DNA of 64,000 nt from Drosophila pseudoobscura (lineage: Eukaryota; Arthropoda; Insecta; Diptera; Drosophilidae). The position numbers and the translations under genes are program-made. Positions 21,901-33,190 of the stretch are shown here, one piece after another; position 1 is the first letter of the stretch; every line of letters starts with the position of its first letter. The DNA is taken from the NCBI RefSeq assembly GCF_009870125.1, contig NC_046679.1:28024001-28088000 (forward strand), given 5' to 3'. Below the pieces are notes generated by a model, which was not told the DNA's origin, did not search any database, and saw only the letters and a program-made list of their open reading frames with translations.

Positions 21901-24900
21901 CATTATATTATGGATGTATATTCCTCTCGGGCAACAAAACAATTAACAATTAACCAAACAGTTTGTCAAGTTTCAAAGTAGTTTTCACCGTGGTAATTTC
22001 ACTAAAAACACATCAAAATTTATAGACACATTCAACAAAAACGATATATAATTTGCATATGGTTCACATTTCCACAAATTTCACACACACCCCTTTTTTG
22101 TTTCCTTTCATGAGTGGTGCTGATGGTGCTGGTGGTTGGGTCTTTTTATTTTGTTTCTTTGGTTTTTTTTTTGTGCTGTGCTGTGCTGTTGTGATTACTT
22201 TGCATATTGGAAACGTCCGGCGTGGCGTCTACGAGTATGTCTTGTTTTAGCAACATCATCATCATCATTATCATCATTTTGGTCGCTTCGCTTTTACTGT
22301 CGTTTGGCCATGCCGATGCGATGGGGAAGAGGGGGATGACTAAATTTTTGCAGGCAACATAGACACATATCGTATTTAAAATAGCGTTAACATTTTAAAA
22401 GCTTTTCACTGACCCCAATTGGTGGTGCCCCACACAGCCCCACAGCACAGCACTCCCCAGAGCCACAGCCACTCCAGCACTCCACCACTCCACCACTGCA
22501 CTTTCCTTAAAGACTCTTCTGTATATATTTATTGATGCCGCCCGTCTATTGACCATCTTGTTGCCAAGATGACATCGTTTTCCCGATTGCCGCTGCCGCT
22601 GCCACTGCCGCCGCTGCACTTTTGCTATATGCAAATTACGGATAGTTTTAGAAAACCAAAGAAACTTCCACACTGGCCGACATCTGAGCATGGATTAAAG
22701 ACCGATCTGTCTGCGGAAAGGCAAAGCCAACACATCGCAAGTCATGCCTGGATGATCCCTCAAGATGGGGATCGATAGGGGCTGGGTGGCAATATGTTGC
22801 CATAACTGATTCTCGATTACTTTTTGGCCCAATCGATAGAAACAATTACGGTACAGGCGGCGATTAATGAACTGTAAAATTGAATTCGATCACTGGAACG
22901 GAACGGAACGGTGCAGCAGCGCAACGGCGGATATTTTCTGGTGGAATGGTTGAAACGCCAAAGGGGGACGGGACCGTGTGAAAGTCAATTAATTTTGATT
23001 GTTTTTGTTTTTTGGCATATTTCACTAATCTTTTTAGTGCAAATTCGGTGAAATTATGGGTTCGTGTGTGCGTTAAACAATACAAAAGAGAAAGACAGAC
23101 AAGGCAGGCTGTAAAATAGGTTTTCTGATGATTGTTGTTGGCCCATTCGATTCCAAAAGGCAGTAACAACAACTGAAACCGATTGTTTGTTGTGGTTTTG
23201 GGTACGAGTATTGTACAAAAGCATTTTTCTTTTCTTTAGTATTTTTTTGTGTCTGTGGTTCCTTCATTTTTGGCATAGTTACACACAGACAATGCACTTT
23301 GATGCTTTGGTTTACTTTTCATTAGCGGCTCTTCAAAAGGGGCTTCACCAAATTAACAGCAAATTTCACCTAATTATGCCACTCGTTGAACCCTGCGTGC
23401 ACTCCCGGCCCGAGCATTTCTTTTCATTTGATTTGTTAATATAATTCACTTTTTTTCTCCTTTCCCAGTATACACTTGACACCGACTTTGCCGCGAATTG
23501 GAAGTGGAATTGTGGTGCCCCGTTGCGCACCTGCGACGCCTGCGTACTCTGAAAACCAACTGACGGGACGGTGCTATCGACGGACGCTATCTGTTGGGCC
23601 ATTCATGCGAGCCCGAGCCCCGGAGCTGAGCCTCGCACTGCGGTAGAGGCCAGGGTGCCTTTGGCAGAAGGTGAGGCCACTCTCTCGATCTCTCTCTCGC
23701 TCTTTGGACATGTGTTGTCTGGAACTCCAATAGTGGAGGAAACATATACATACATGTATGTAGAGCTCTAGAGCACTCTTCTAGAACGCCTCACCTTGTT
23801 TTTATACATCTTGTGCACTGCGACAATCGGCTGCGGCTTCGACTGCGGCTGCGACTGCGGCTGCGGCTGCGTCTGCGCGCTCTCTTCTCACTCTCCCCAT
23901 AAGGTGAGAGAAAGTGAGTGTGAGTGCGAGTGTGACGACGTGCAAAAAAAAAACGGAAAACCGGCTTGCTTAGGCCTGTTCGCTCTCTCTCCTCTCTCTC
24001 TATGTCTCTTTTTTGTCCGTTTTGGGGTCTGCGTTGCCTGCGATCCACTTGCAACACTTGCGCTGCTGCTGGTGCGGCTGGTGCCGCTGCAATTGCTGCT
24101 GCAAGTTGCTCACGTTTCAGCAGAGCAGGTTTTTTTCTGCTGCTGCTGTGTCTGTTGCTCTGTCTCCTTTCTGTCGAAGCGATTGTTGTCTTTGCCATTC
24201 TCATAACTAACGCAAAATTATATCATAGATCATGCCAATAGTGCATAACCGCAGCAGACGACGACAGGACAGGAGAGATACAGATGCAGATCCCGAGACT
24301 GATACAGAGATACAGATGGAGATGGAGAAACGCCAGCAAAACAGGTAACAAGAAGGAGAAACCAGACGCGCAGAGGCCGAAGATTGAGATACTCTTAAGG
24401 ATTGATTATTGTATACTGGTGATCGTTTAGCAATCGATAACTATCGATTATAATCAATGTAGAGATATTTCAACGATTATCTTTGGAAACAATGCGATTT
24501 ACTCATCAGTATTTGTTCTGTACAGTGCCCAGATCCTGCCGAATGAAGAGAAAACTATATACTATATGGAGTGAACTATCCTCATCCACTATATACAACT
24601 CTTATTGTACGATCTTTTTAAAGATACCCTCTATAAAGAGTATAGTATACAAAAAATACAGCTACATCTGTAGCTACAGAGATACATATCTGCAAGAGAG
24701 CTCTTAACATTTAACCCAAGTCTCGAAAATGCTGGCGGCACAAGTTCAAGTGCTGCCGCACAGCCCCCGAACCCGAGCCCGAACCCGAATCCGAACCCGA
24801 TTCCGAATCCAAATCAGAGTCCCACTCCAGCCCCAACACATTCCCCCCCACAAGATACAGTCAGGCTGGCAGTCAGACAACGACTTACCTCAGGTGTAAC

Positions 24901-27900
24901 TTGAGCCTGGTGTATGGGATTCGGTATAGCAGTATCTGTATCTGGTTCGTTTTTAGCTTTTGTTGCTTTGGTTGAAGATATTGTTGAAGTTGTAGTTGGG
25001 ATCGTTGTGGGTTTCTTTGGCTTTTGGCTCGTTTCGTTCGTTTTGTGTTTCATTTTGGCTTCATTCGAGGGCCTCTTCTTGGGGCCGCCGGGTGGGCTCT
25101 GCAATGTCAACAAATCCTTTTTCAGTTGTCCTATATTACGTTCTTTGGTTTTGATTTCCTCTAGCTGAAAGTCAAATAAATTAATTAGCAAACCCCTTTA
25201 GATACATGTATGTATGTATGTATGTACAGAAATGTTTGTATATATGTAGATTTCAATGTGAAATATGAAAAGTTGCCTGAACCGCTTCTCTCGAATGTTG
25301 TGGTTGTTTGTTTGTGTCTCTTCTACGAGAAGTGTGTACGCACAACTTACCAAACGTGTTATTTCAATTTTGGCTGATTTTTGTATGTGAGTCAATCGGT
25401 TTTCATATGCATTCTTCAATTGCCGCATATCGGCAGCCTTGAGTCTATCTGCCTGCCCAATAATCTGCAAGAAATTGTCATATCACATGAGCGTTCCACT
25501 AATCAACCACTAATAAAGCCCCCCGGCAGCCACGGCGGTAGGGGGGCCAAAAGCAAGCCAATCCATGCTGTTAGTTTGCACTTTGCGATTAGGTGGCGCG
25601 CATCCATTAACCAAACGAGACACAGAAACACACATATATACACACATCGGAAATAACTGGAAAAAGGGGTTATCTAGGGCATAACCGAAGCTTTGGATGC
25701 CCTTGCAGAAGTTGAAAGAGAGCGAAAGGACGAAAAACAGCCGATAGGCGCTGCTGTAGGATGCGCGAGTATAAGATAATTCACATACAGACAGGAATGG
25801 AGATTGGTTTGGCTTTTCAACTAATTGAAACTAAGGTATTGTATCGCTAGTGACTCATTTAAAAGAGATTTCTGGTTACTGTAGGGCTGTGTGCCTCAAC
25901 AAAAACGTTTCGATAGATGGACTTTCAATATATATCCTCTAAAAGCCATTTAGACAGGGTATCCCGAGAGACACAAGATACTGTGCCACACAAAACAATA
26001 TTTGCTTAACGTCCTGCTGCTGATAGAGCCAGCGCATTAACGAAATTGCCATATTGAAATTGGTGTGGTCTATAAAAACAAAGGTGCCACCGTGTCCGGG
26101 CAAACAGTGTGCATTGCAATGTTCATCCAGCGGTTAAAGAACCTACTGCTCCTTGCATGGGTATGCCATTTGGTTGGCCGCACAAGTGAGAGCCGTATAC
26201 CGCTGAACCTCAAGATGGACTCGAATTTAATGCTGGAGGTGAGCAAGATCTTGTGCAGGGCCCGCATTAAGGTGCTGTTTGTCTACTTTGAGAACGAGAC
26301 ATCGCATCAGCACACCGGACAGATACTGCGGGAGGTAACCAAGTGTGATATATCCTACATATCGCTGAGGTAGGCTTTTGAACATAGAGTCTAGTCCAAG
26401 GTGCAATCGCAGCTCATGTCTCGTGTCTGCTGGTGCTGTTGACAGGAACCAATTGCATCCGCTGGAGGCCGTCAAGGATGATGGCATTCTGATGTACATG
26501 GTAATGATCATCACGAACATCTCACAGCCCCTGGAACTGTCGCTCATTCGAAAGAAGTCGGCAGCCAAGCATTTGTCTCATGTCTTTCTACTGGTGCGTG
26601 ATGCGGACACCGTGTCGGATGCCTGGATGAGGGCCAGCTTTCGACAGTTCTGGAAGATCTGGCTCCTCAATATCGTAATCGTCTACTGGCGCAACGATCG
26701 CTTGCATGCCTATCGGTATAATCCCTTTACCGACAACTATTTAATCACCGTATCCCATGAGAGGCATCGCCTGCCGACAGTCGGTGAGCTCTTTCCCAAG
26801 ACCTTACCGGATATGCAACGCAAGCCGCTGAGGATGTGCATCTACAAGGACGACGTTAGGGCTATCTTTCGGCCGAAAGGCTTGATTTTGGGAACGGACG
26901 GTCTGATGGCCAGCTATGTGGCCGAACGTTTGAATGCCACAATGATGATCACGCGTCCGCATTCCTACAACTACAATCTCAGCTCGGACATTTGCTTCCT
27001 GGAGGTGGCCAAGGAGTACGTTGATGTGGCCATGAATATTCGATTCCTGGCACCCGACACGTTCCAGAGGCTGGCGGAGAACACAGTGGCCCACAACCGA
27101 GACGATCTGTGCGTGATTGTTCCGAAGGCCAAGACTGCGCCCATCTTCTGGAACATATTCCGCTCGTTTAGCGGCTGGGTGTGGACCCTCATCCTCGGCT
27201 CTGTGCTGCTGGCGAATGTCTTTTGCTATTTGGTCCACCGACAGCCGCATGGCAGAGTGGCTGCAGCAGTGTCCATGCAGCTGTTTGCTGGTGCTCTGAA
27301 CATGCCGTTGACGAATGTTCCCCGGAGCCACTCTCTCCGGCAATTCCTCATCTTTTGGCTGTACTTTGGGATGCTCATCTGCAGCGCCTTCAAGGGAAAC
27401 CTCACCAGCATGATGGTCTTTCAACCCTATCTCCCGGACATTGACGATCTGGACGCGTTGGCCCAGTCATCCTACCCCATTCTGATCCGACCGCGACACA
27501 TCAAGCATATTGAACACTTCTTGACGTTGGGCCACCAGCACGAGGCCAGGATACGGGCGCAGATGATAAAAGTGACGGATGGAGTGCTCAACACCCGGAT
27601 AGAGCGCAACGATCGTCGGTTTGCGTATTTGGAGAAGTTTCACATTGCCCGTTTTCAGGTGAACAATCGAAAGCATATGGTTCTGGGGCGACCGGTGTTC
27701 CACCTGATGGACAGCTGTTTGGTGCCCTTCCATGCCGTCTATATTGTGCCGTATGGATCGCCGTATCTGGGCTTCCTGAACACCCTCATCCGCAGCTCGC
27801 ATGAGTTTGGGTTTGAGCGCTATTGGGATCGCATTATGAACACTGCGTTCATTCAGTCGGGGGCCAAGGTGGTGCATCGCCGGCACAACAGCAACGATGA

Positions 27901-29028
27901 TCCGGTCGTGCTGAAACTAGAGCACTTTCACGCCGTATTCTCGCTGTGGTTCATCGGCATGGGGCTGGCGTGTGCGGCATTCATCTGGGAGCTGTTAACC
28001 CACAACTACAACTGGGCCATAACCAAGCGGCGGCGCTAACGTAGCAGAAGCAGCAGCAGTAGCAACAACAACAACAACAACAACAACGACGCATGCAACA
28101 AGAACATGGGGTGACAGATGGGGTGGTCATGTGTGCGATGGCCACTTACCTGGGACTTTTCCTCCTTAGTTTTGTTTGCTTCCTTTAGCACGGCAATTTC
28201 GTTTGTCAGTCTTTGGATTTCATAGTTGATCAGGCCATCGGCCGTCGTCACGTGTGTGCTAGTGCTGGCATTGGTGGCCTCGTTGGCCAATTCGTTGGGT
28301 TTCTTTGAACCATTACACTTTTTGGTTACGTCCAGCGTATGCTGAAGTTTCTTAACATCGTTCTTCCATTTGCGGCTATCGGCATCATTTTGGGCCCTGA
28401 GAATCGCGCAGAAACAAAGGATCGATAAGCGATAAGAATCGATAGCCACCGATAACACTCACCTGAGGGCACGCACTGCTCCTCGTTCTGTGATCAGGCT
28501 GGACTTTAGCTCGTTCACCTCCAAACGTAGCTGCTCTGTGAGAGCATTTAGCTTTTGTATGGTGTCCAGATTCTCCTGCAGCTTGCGCTTTATACGCTGC
28601 GGTGGGGCCGTTTGCACTTTAGTCGTGGTTACGCCCCCAATGATCACCGGAGGGCGCTCGGTCTTGGCGGGCCTGGTAACGGCTGCATTCTGCACTTTTG
28701 CAGCCTCAAAAGTATTTGTGTCCTTGGCTTGCAATTTGCCGCGACACTGCAAATGGATGCCCTCGATACGGGTGCGTTTCTCCTGATTGACTGTATCCCC
28801 AACGGATGTCAGGGATGTACTTAGCTTCTTCTTGCGTTTCAGTTTATTTTTGCCGACGACCAGCGTCTGCCAGTCCTCCTGGAAGCTCGCTTGGCCCCTC
28901 GATTGGGGCTCTGTTCTACTACGCACTCCTCCTGGCCCGCCATTGTGGGGCTTCAGGATCTGTGGTGCGGTTAATCTCTTCTCATTGAATCCTTTGCTAG
29001 AGGTCGTTTTTGTTTGATTTTCAGCCAT
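12971..29028 (-). CDS. JAKMIP-like long coiled-coil protein (10 coding exons)
   Basis: Exons in transcript order are 28463-29028, 28150-28396, 25351-25464, 24889-25164, 18215-18412, 18054-18155, 17717-17983, 16134-16289, 14319-15959 and 12971-14236, giving 1,610 aa. All junctions except the first are phase 0. The N-terminus is basic and proline-rich; coiled coil begins near residue 150. Two blocks resemble the Janus-kinase-and-microtubule-interacting protein family: QADRLKAADMRQ followed by LEEIKTKERNIGQLKKDLL (exons 3-4), and ELREQNELLEFRIFELE (exon 7). JAKMIP proteins bind microtubules, kinase FERM domains and RNA-protein complexes in neurons; the fly role is inferred from the family. Exon 9 adds a long second coiled coil. 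The C-terminal exon ends in a compact region (..YWVPRPHPIDSFELF..) I do not recognise. Exon 7 can also read through to a stop at 17441, a possible short isoform. A 5' UTR acceptor lies at about 29208. Intron 2 contains the ionotropic receptor gene. Confidence 0.78.
18413..24888 (-). other. 6.5-kb intron of the coiled-coil gene
   Basis: AT-rich sequence without a supported gene. A GC-rich CT/CTG-repeat patch lies at about 23800-24190, where ORFs on both strands are low-complexity artefacts. TATCGAT-type (DRE-like) motifs occur at about 24430-24460. Poly-purine and dinucleotide runs are scattered. Small exons could have been missed. Confidence 0.5.
26071..26077 (+). promoter_or_regulatory. TATA box of the nested ionotropic receptor
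   Basis: TATAAAA at 26071, with an initiator-like ACAGTG at about 26104-26109 and the ATG at 26119. The spacing of about 30 bp to the putative start fits a focused promoter and implies a very short 5' UTR. Confidence 0.5.
26119..28039 (+). CDS. Ir85a: Divergent ionotropic glutamate-receptor-like chemoreceptor (IR)
   Basis: Two exons, 26119-26369 and 26446-28039 (phase 2 junction), give 614 aa. The start is MFIQRLKNLLLLAWV, a signal peptide. As in insect IRs, there is no full amino-terminal ATD. The S1 half is followed by M1 (FSGWVWTLILGSVLLANVF, about residues 325-345), a pore loop, then M3 (LRQFLIFWLYFGMLICSAFK, with the SAFKGNLTS form of the iGluR SYTANLAAF gate, about 381-408). S2 and M4 follow (SLWFIGMGLACAAFIWELL, about 581-600). 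It should be a ligand-gated cation channel in sensory neuron membranes; the ligand is unknown, as for most divergent IRs. It lies wholly inside intron 2 of the minus-strand coiled-coil gene. The symbol is inferred from map position beside the 85C genes, not from a sequence comparison. Confidence 0.85.
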
Positions 29029-31990
29029 TTTAATGTATCCTTCGTATACAAAAATGTAGCCGTCGTTTGATTTTTTTTTTGTTTTTAGTTTTTTTAAAAG
29101 TTCTGCATTTGCGGTGTGTGGTCCGACCCTGACGAAAGTCTTTGCTATATTTACTTCACCTGGTCATTGATAGATTCGCCTGAATCTCATTCAGGGTTTA
29201 TCTGGAAATAAAATCAGAACACAATCATTAGAAAAACAATGTTTCTCTCTCATAAAGGGTTCTCTTGGGTGCAATATTCTTGCTTTTTCTTCGCATTTCT
29301 TTGGCTTCTGCTTAGCCATTAACTTCTAAGCTCTTTTCTTTCTTCGTTTGCCCCATTCCCTCCTTTCTGTGTGGCATGCAACTAATCAACAAGTTTTTGC
29401 CCCCCTTTATTGATTTCCATGGCAGCAGAGCTTTTCTTTCAGTTTTGTGGGAGAGGCCACATACGAGTATGAATGAAATGAAAAGGAAACATCTATTGTA
29501 ATGGGGGACTAGTTTATGATGTGAATTGTTTTTGGACGGGGGGGGTTTACTAAATAAACTACTCCCAAATGGTCTATCCAAATGACGTCATGTGGCGCGC
29601 CTAAAACAATGTTTTAGGGAACCCAAGAGAGCTCTTTGCACGCAATAAAAATGTACATATTTCATGGTAGTTTTTCCCCCCAGACTCTTCAGAAGCCCAC
29701 TATTAGCAACTAGAGCAAAAATACTTTTGCATTGTTCAAACATCCGTTCGAACAAAAGCATCTACATATATACATATACCATTACTATATAGCAGAGATA
29801 CGACCAACCGAGTGATCGCGCACATGAGGCCCTCAGTTCATATGGATGATCATCTTTATCAAGGCCACCGATCTTTCTATATATACGCACCTACATACAT
29901 ATATAGAAAATTTGTGTGCACTTGGCAACTTTCCTGAGATTTATGGGAATTTGATTTGTTTTTCCAAAACCAATTTGAAACGCCATAAATTCTGGATAAG
30001 TGGTTAAAGTTTTTTAGTGGGGGATCGGATCTAAATATATGGAATGCTGATGTTGCATTTAATTAAATTAAAAATTGTTGCCACAAAGTCCGGCGTGTTA
30101 ATAAAGTGTTTTTGGGGTCGACACACGCCATGGTGACATCACACGGGCCTTGCCTTGCCTTGCCTTCGTTTCTGGTGTGCGCCCACACCACATTTCCAAC
30201 ATCCACCAGAGACCCCGACCAGACGAAAGACGAAAGATGAAAGTTTTTGCTCTTTATAGTAAGTACATATGTATATTTTCAGACATTTTTCAATTTAATG
30301 ACACATATTGCCAAACGATGGATGAGTCGTACCATACCGTACGTACAGCCTCCGTTCGACAAATGTATACTTCTTTCATGGCACCCCATTGCTGATTCAT
30401 TGACGATCACGTATACGCACCATTAACATTCAAATCCTTGCGCAAACGTAGACCAAAGTTTGGCATTTGCCTCGGCGTAATTAACATGAACGAATTTACT
30501 GTTTACCAGCTTCACTCACTCCACATTCCACAGCGGGAGACCGACGACTACATATGTTTTGTAATAGTCTTTACAGTTTATTTACTTCTGCTTGTGCGGA
30601 AATTGTTTGTTTAGAACTATTAATATTCTTTCTTGCAGTGTAATTTCTCGAATTTCGCAATGACGTCAATACGTTAAATTTTCCGCGCCGCACAGAATAA
30701 GTCGAATTTCGTTGGTATGTGGAGCAGTTCTTTACAATCAATTTTCTTATAATTTCTTCCGATTTCGTTCAATCGAATAATTCACAGATACTCGTATAGG
30801 TTTTACAGGAAGCTCTGGGTATTACACTTAATTTTAGGTAGCGATTGTGTCGAAAATTATGTTAATTAAGAGGCGTGTGGTTCGTTATGTTAAATTAGTT
30901 GCAATCAATTGAAATTAAAATGAAACGTTCTATTCTAATTAAAATTTCGTTTTGCTGGGCGATAGCCAGAGATCTTTCGTTTCGGCCGGACACCGTTTGA
31001 CTGACTCGCAGACGAGCCGGCGAAGCTTTCGCCAGCTTTCCGTATATTTGTTTAATTAAAGAAAGCTTTGGCATTTATTGATGCAGTGCAGTGTGCCTTG
31101 GGCGAGCGTGTGGCTTAGGGGGTGGCAAAGCTTTGCCTGATTGTGCGTGCACAAAAGAACTTCTGACCCAACTGTAGTTGGGGGCGGCGGAGGCGCACAC
31201 AAAAGCAGCCGTTGGAAGCCGGAAGAGGCAATTTATTGAAAGCTGAATCTTCATATTCATAACAAAAACAAACCATCGACGCGCATGCATACATATATGT
31301 ATAAATAACCCCAATGAATTGGAATATTTATCTATAAATGCAAGACTAAATGCAGCCTGCCGCTGCCGGCCCCCCAACAGCTGAAACTTTACAAATCACA
31401 CATAAATTTGACAATGCCCCTAACGACACGATGAATGATGGACACAATTAGAACACACTCGGATTCCAGTCTGTCAACAGCAAAAGGGGGGAACAAACTT
31501 GGAAATAGGTTGATGCCTGCCTTATCATCTTATAAGTAGTTTCAATAAACTTTACTCACTCTGAATTTGCATTTGTTTTGTCATGGTAGATCTCTTCTGA
31601 CTAGAGTCCTGAGCAGCGTTTCGTAATCACTTGGCGAGTTTCGATTGAATATCCATTGACATTTCTTTTGGGTTGTCTTGTCGTTAACAGAAGCCTTGAG
31701 CAACTAAAATTCCAATTCCACATTACCGAATTAGATTTAGATCTTCTTCTATTTCCATTTTCAATTTGCCTTTTTGTATGGGCTCTATTTGCTCTGGTGC
31801 ACACAAACTCACTCAAGTTGAGCGGTCGGAACAAACTGAAGATGCGACGCATATTCTAAAATGGAATAAGCGACAGGCGTGCGTGCACCCAGTGGACGAT
31901 CGCCAAATTTATATAAATAGCCAGAAATCACCAAATCTATATTTGAAGTTAGAAGAAATTTCAAAAACGCCGCTCAACGGTCAACAACGT
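29029..31990 (-). other. 5' region of the coiled-coil gene
   Basis: About 3 kb upstream of the coiled-coil start codon on the minus strand. A good acceptor (TTTTATTTCCAG) ends at about 29208, so the 5' UTR is probably spliced and the promoter lies farther out. No ORF of substance. Many ORFs here are short and compositionally random. Confidence 0.45.
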
Positions 31991-31997
31991 TGCACGT

Positions 31998-32008
31998 CAG
32001 TGTGACCA
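31998..32008 (-). promoter_or_regulatory. Core promoter Motif 1 (M1BP-type) match
   Basis: TGGTCACACTG on the minus strand matches the fly housekeeping promoter element YGGTCACACTR exactly. On this strand it points toward the coiled-coil gene about 3 kb away; CCT7 lies in the other direction. Which gene uses it is unknown. Confidence 0.5.
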
Positions 32009-32039
32009 TCGTGCTTTTAATTTTAAAATAACGCGCGTA

Positions 32040-33031
32040 CGCTTTAAGCTCTGTGTAGTTGCCGTGTTTTATTCCGCGTTTCCGTTTCACTCAAGTTTTT
32101 GCCGTTTAAATAAAGGGGGCTTGAGTTCAGAATGACCGCTTACGGTGCGTTTAATACTTTACAAACGGGTATTTATACTTCTATACGCAGGTTTTTTTTA
32201 ATTTTCGCTCTTAAATCGTACGTGTATGTGTATAATAATTACGTGTATAATTTATTCCAATGGATTGGATTTAAACCCTTTTCGCTCATTCACTTTCAAA
32301 CAATTTCTATTTGGCGCGCACCACTCGTATCCAGTCGATAGTATCGATAACCGAACTTGAATCAGGTAATCATTTAACCGGTATATTTAGAAACTCACTT
32401 ACGTTGGAACTGTTTTTTGTTGACTTTTTCATTACAGCTTGTTTTAGACACAATAAAATACGAAATAGTTTTTAAAAGTAGCTAATATTGTAGAACAATT
32501 ATTCATCAATGGCCTTAAATTATGTGGGCAGAGCTAAGGGTTTTAGTTAGTCAGCATTATTCAACGGAATTTCAAAATTGAGCAATAGGAACGATTTTTC
32601 TCTTACGTTTTATTACGTTTTATTTGTTTGACCATTTTCGTAAAAGCCTTTTTTTAGGCAAAATCCAATTAAAGCATATGTGTCAAATAAACCAGCCAAG
32701 TATAAAATAGGTTAATAAAACGAATAAAATTATGTGGACGTGGCTAAATGTTCGATCTATCTAGTAATATTTGACGGAATATCAAAATTGAGCAATATGG
32801 TTGGCAATCCTTGACGGAGAACGATTAACCCATTATAAGCCAAGGGGCTATGTCCATTTTCCACCGAAAATAATGAAAATTTAATCATTTTAGCGCAGTT
32901 CAGGTGAAAGCTAGCGAGGTTATTTTTAAGTTCAGAGGAAAGATGGTATTAATCTACAAGAAGAATTTACAGTCTTTAATATTTTCCGCCATTTACAACA
33001 AGTCGTTGAACTGTTTAAATAAGGGGGGCTT
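32040..33031 (-). repeat. Dispersed repeat family, copy B (inverted relative to the other copies)
   Basis: Read on the minus strand from 33031, this matches copy A (54.46-55.30 kb) along most of its length. Shared strings are TTTCCTCTGAACTTAAAA, TTCACCTGAACTGCGCTAA, GGTTAATCGTTCTCCGT, AACAGTTCCAACGTAAGTGA, GACTATCGACTGGATACGAG-like text, GCGCGCCAAATAGAAATT and ACCTGCGTATAGAAG. Copy B contains two versions of a ~200-bp internal unit beginning GCTCAATTTTGA. A second copy of the end motif (TTTAAATAAAGGGGGCTT at 32105-32122; the other at 33014-33031) suggests a partial tandem unit. There is no coding capacity. Boundaries are approximate. Confidence 0.8.
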
Positions 33032-33190
33032 TGGTGGGCCAAGTTAGTTTTTTCATCGGCAGCCTGGCGGGCATCGATAATAAATCGACGTTTCTCCAGC
33101 TCTAACAACGTGCCGCTGCCTGCTGTCTGCTTGGAAATTGATTGTTTTAAACGACTTTAACTTGAAAACGGCAAATACTATCACATAAAT

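Noticed and set aside
22890-22950. GGAACGGAACGG short tandem as a regulatory site
   Set aside because: A few units of simple sequence only, with nothing linking it to a gene.
23791-24206. ORFs of 136-137 codons on both strands
   Set aside because: Low-complexity CT/CTG and Ser-Arg repeat translation in an intron; no splice sites or conservation signal visible.
32105-33031. 18-bp direct repeats as a target-site duplication
   Set aside because: The same motif occurs at the ends of copies A and C, so it belongs to the repeat family rather than to duplicated host DNA.
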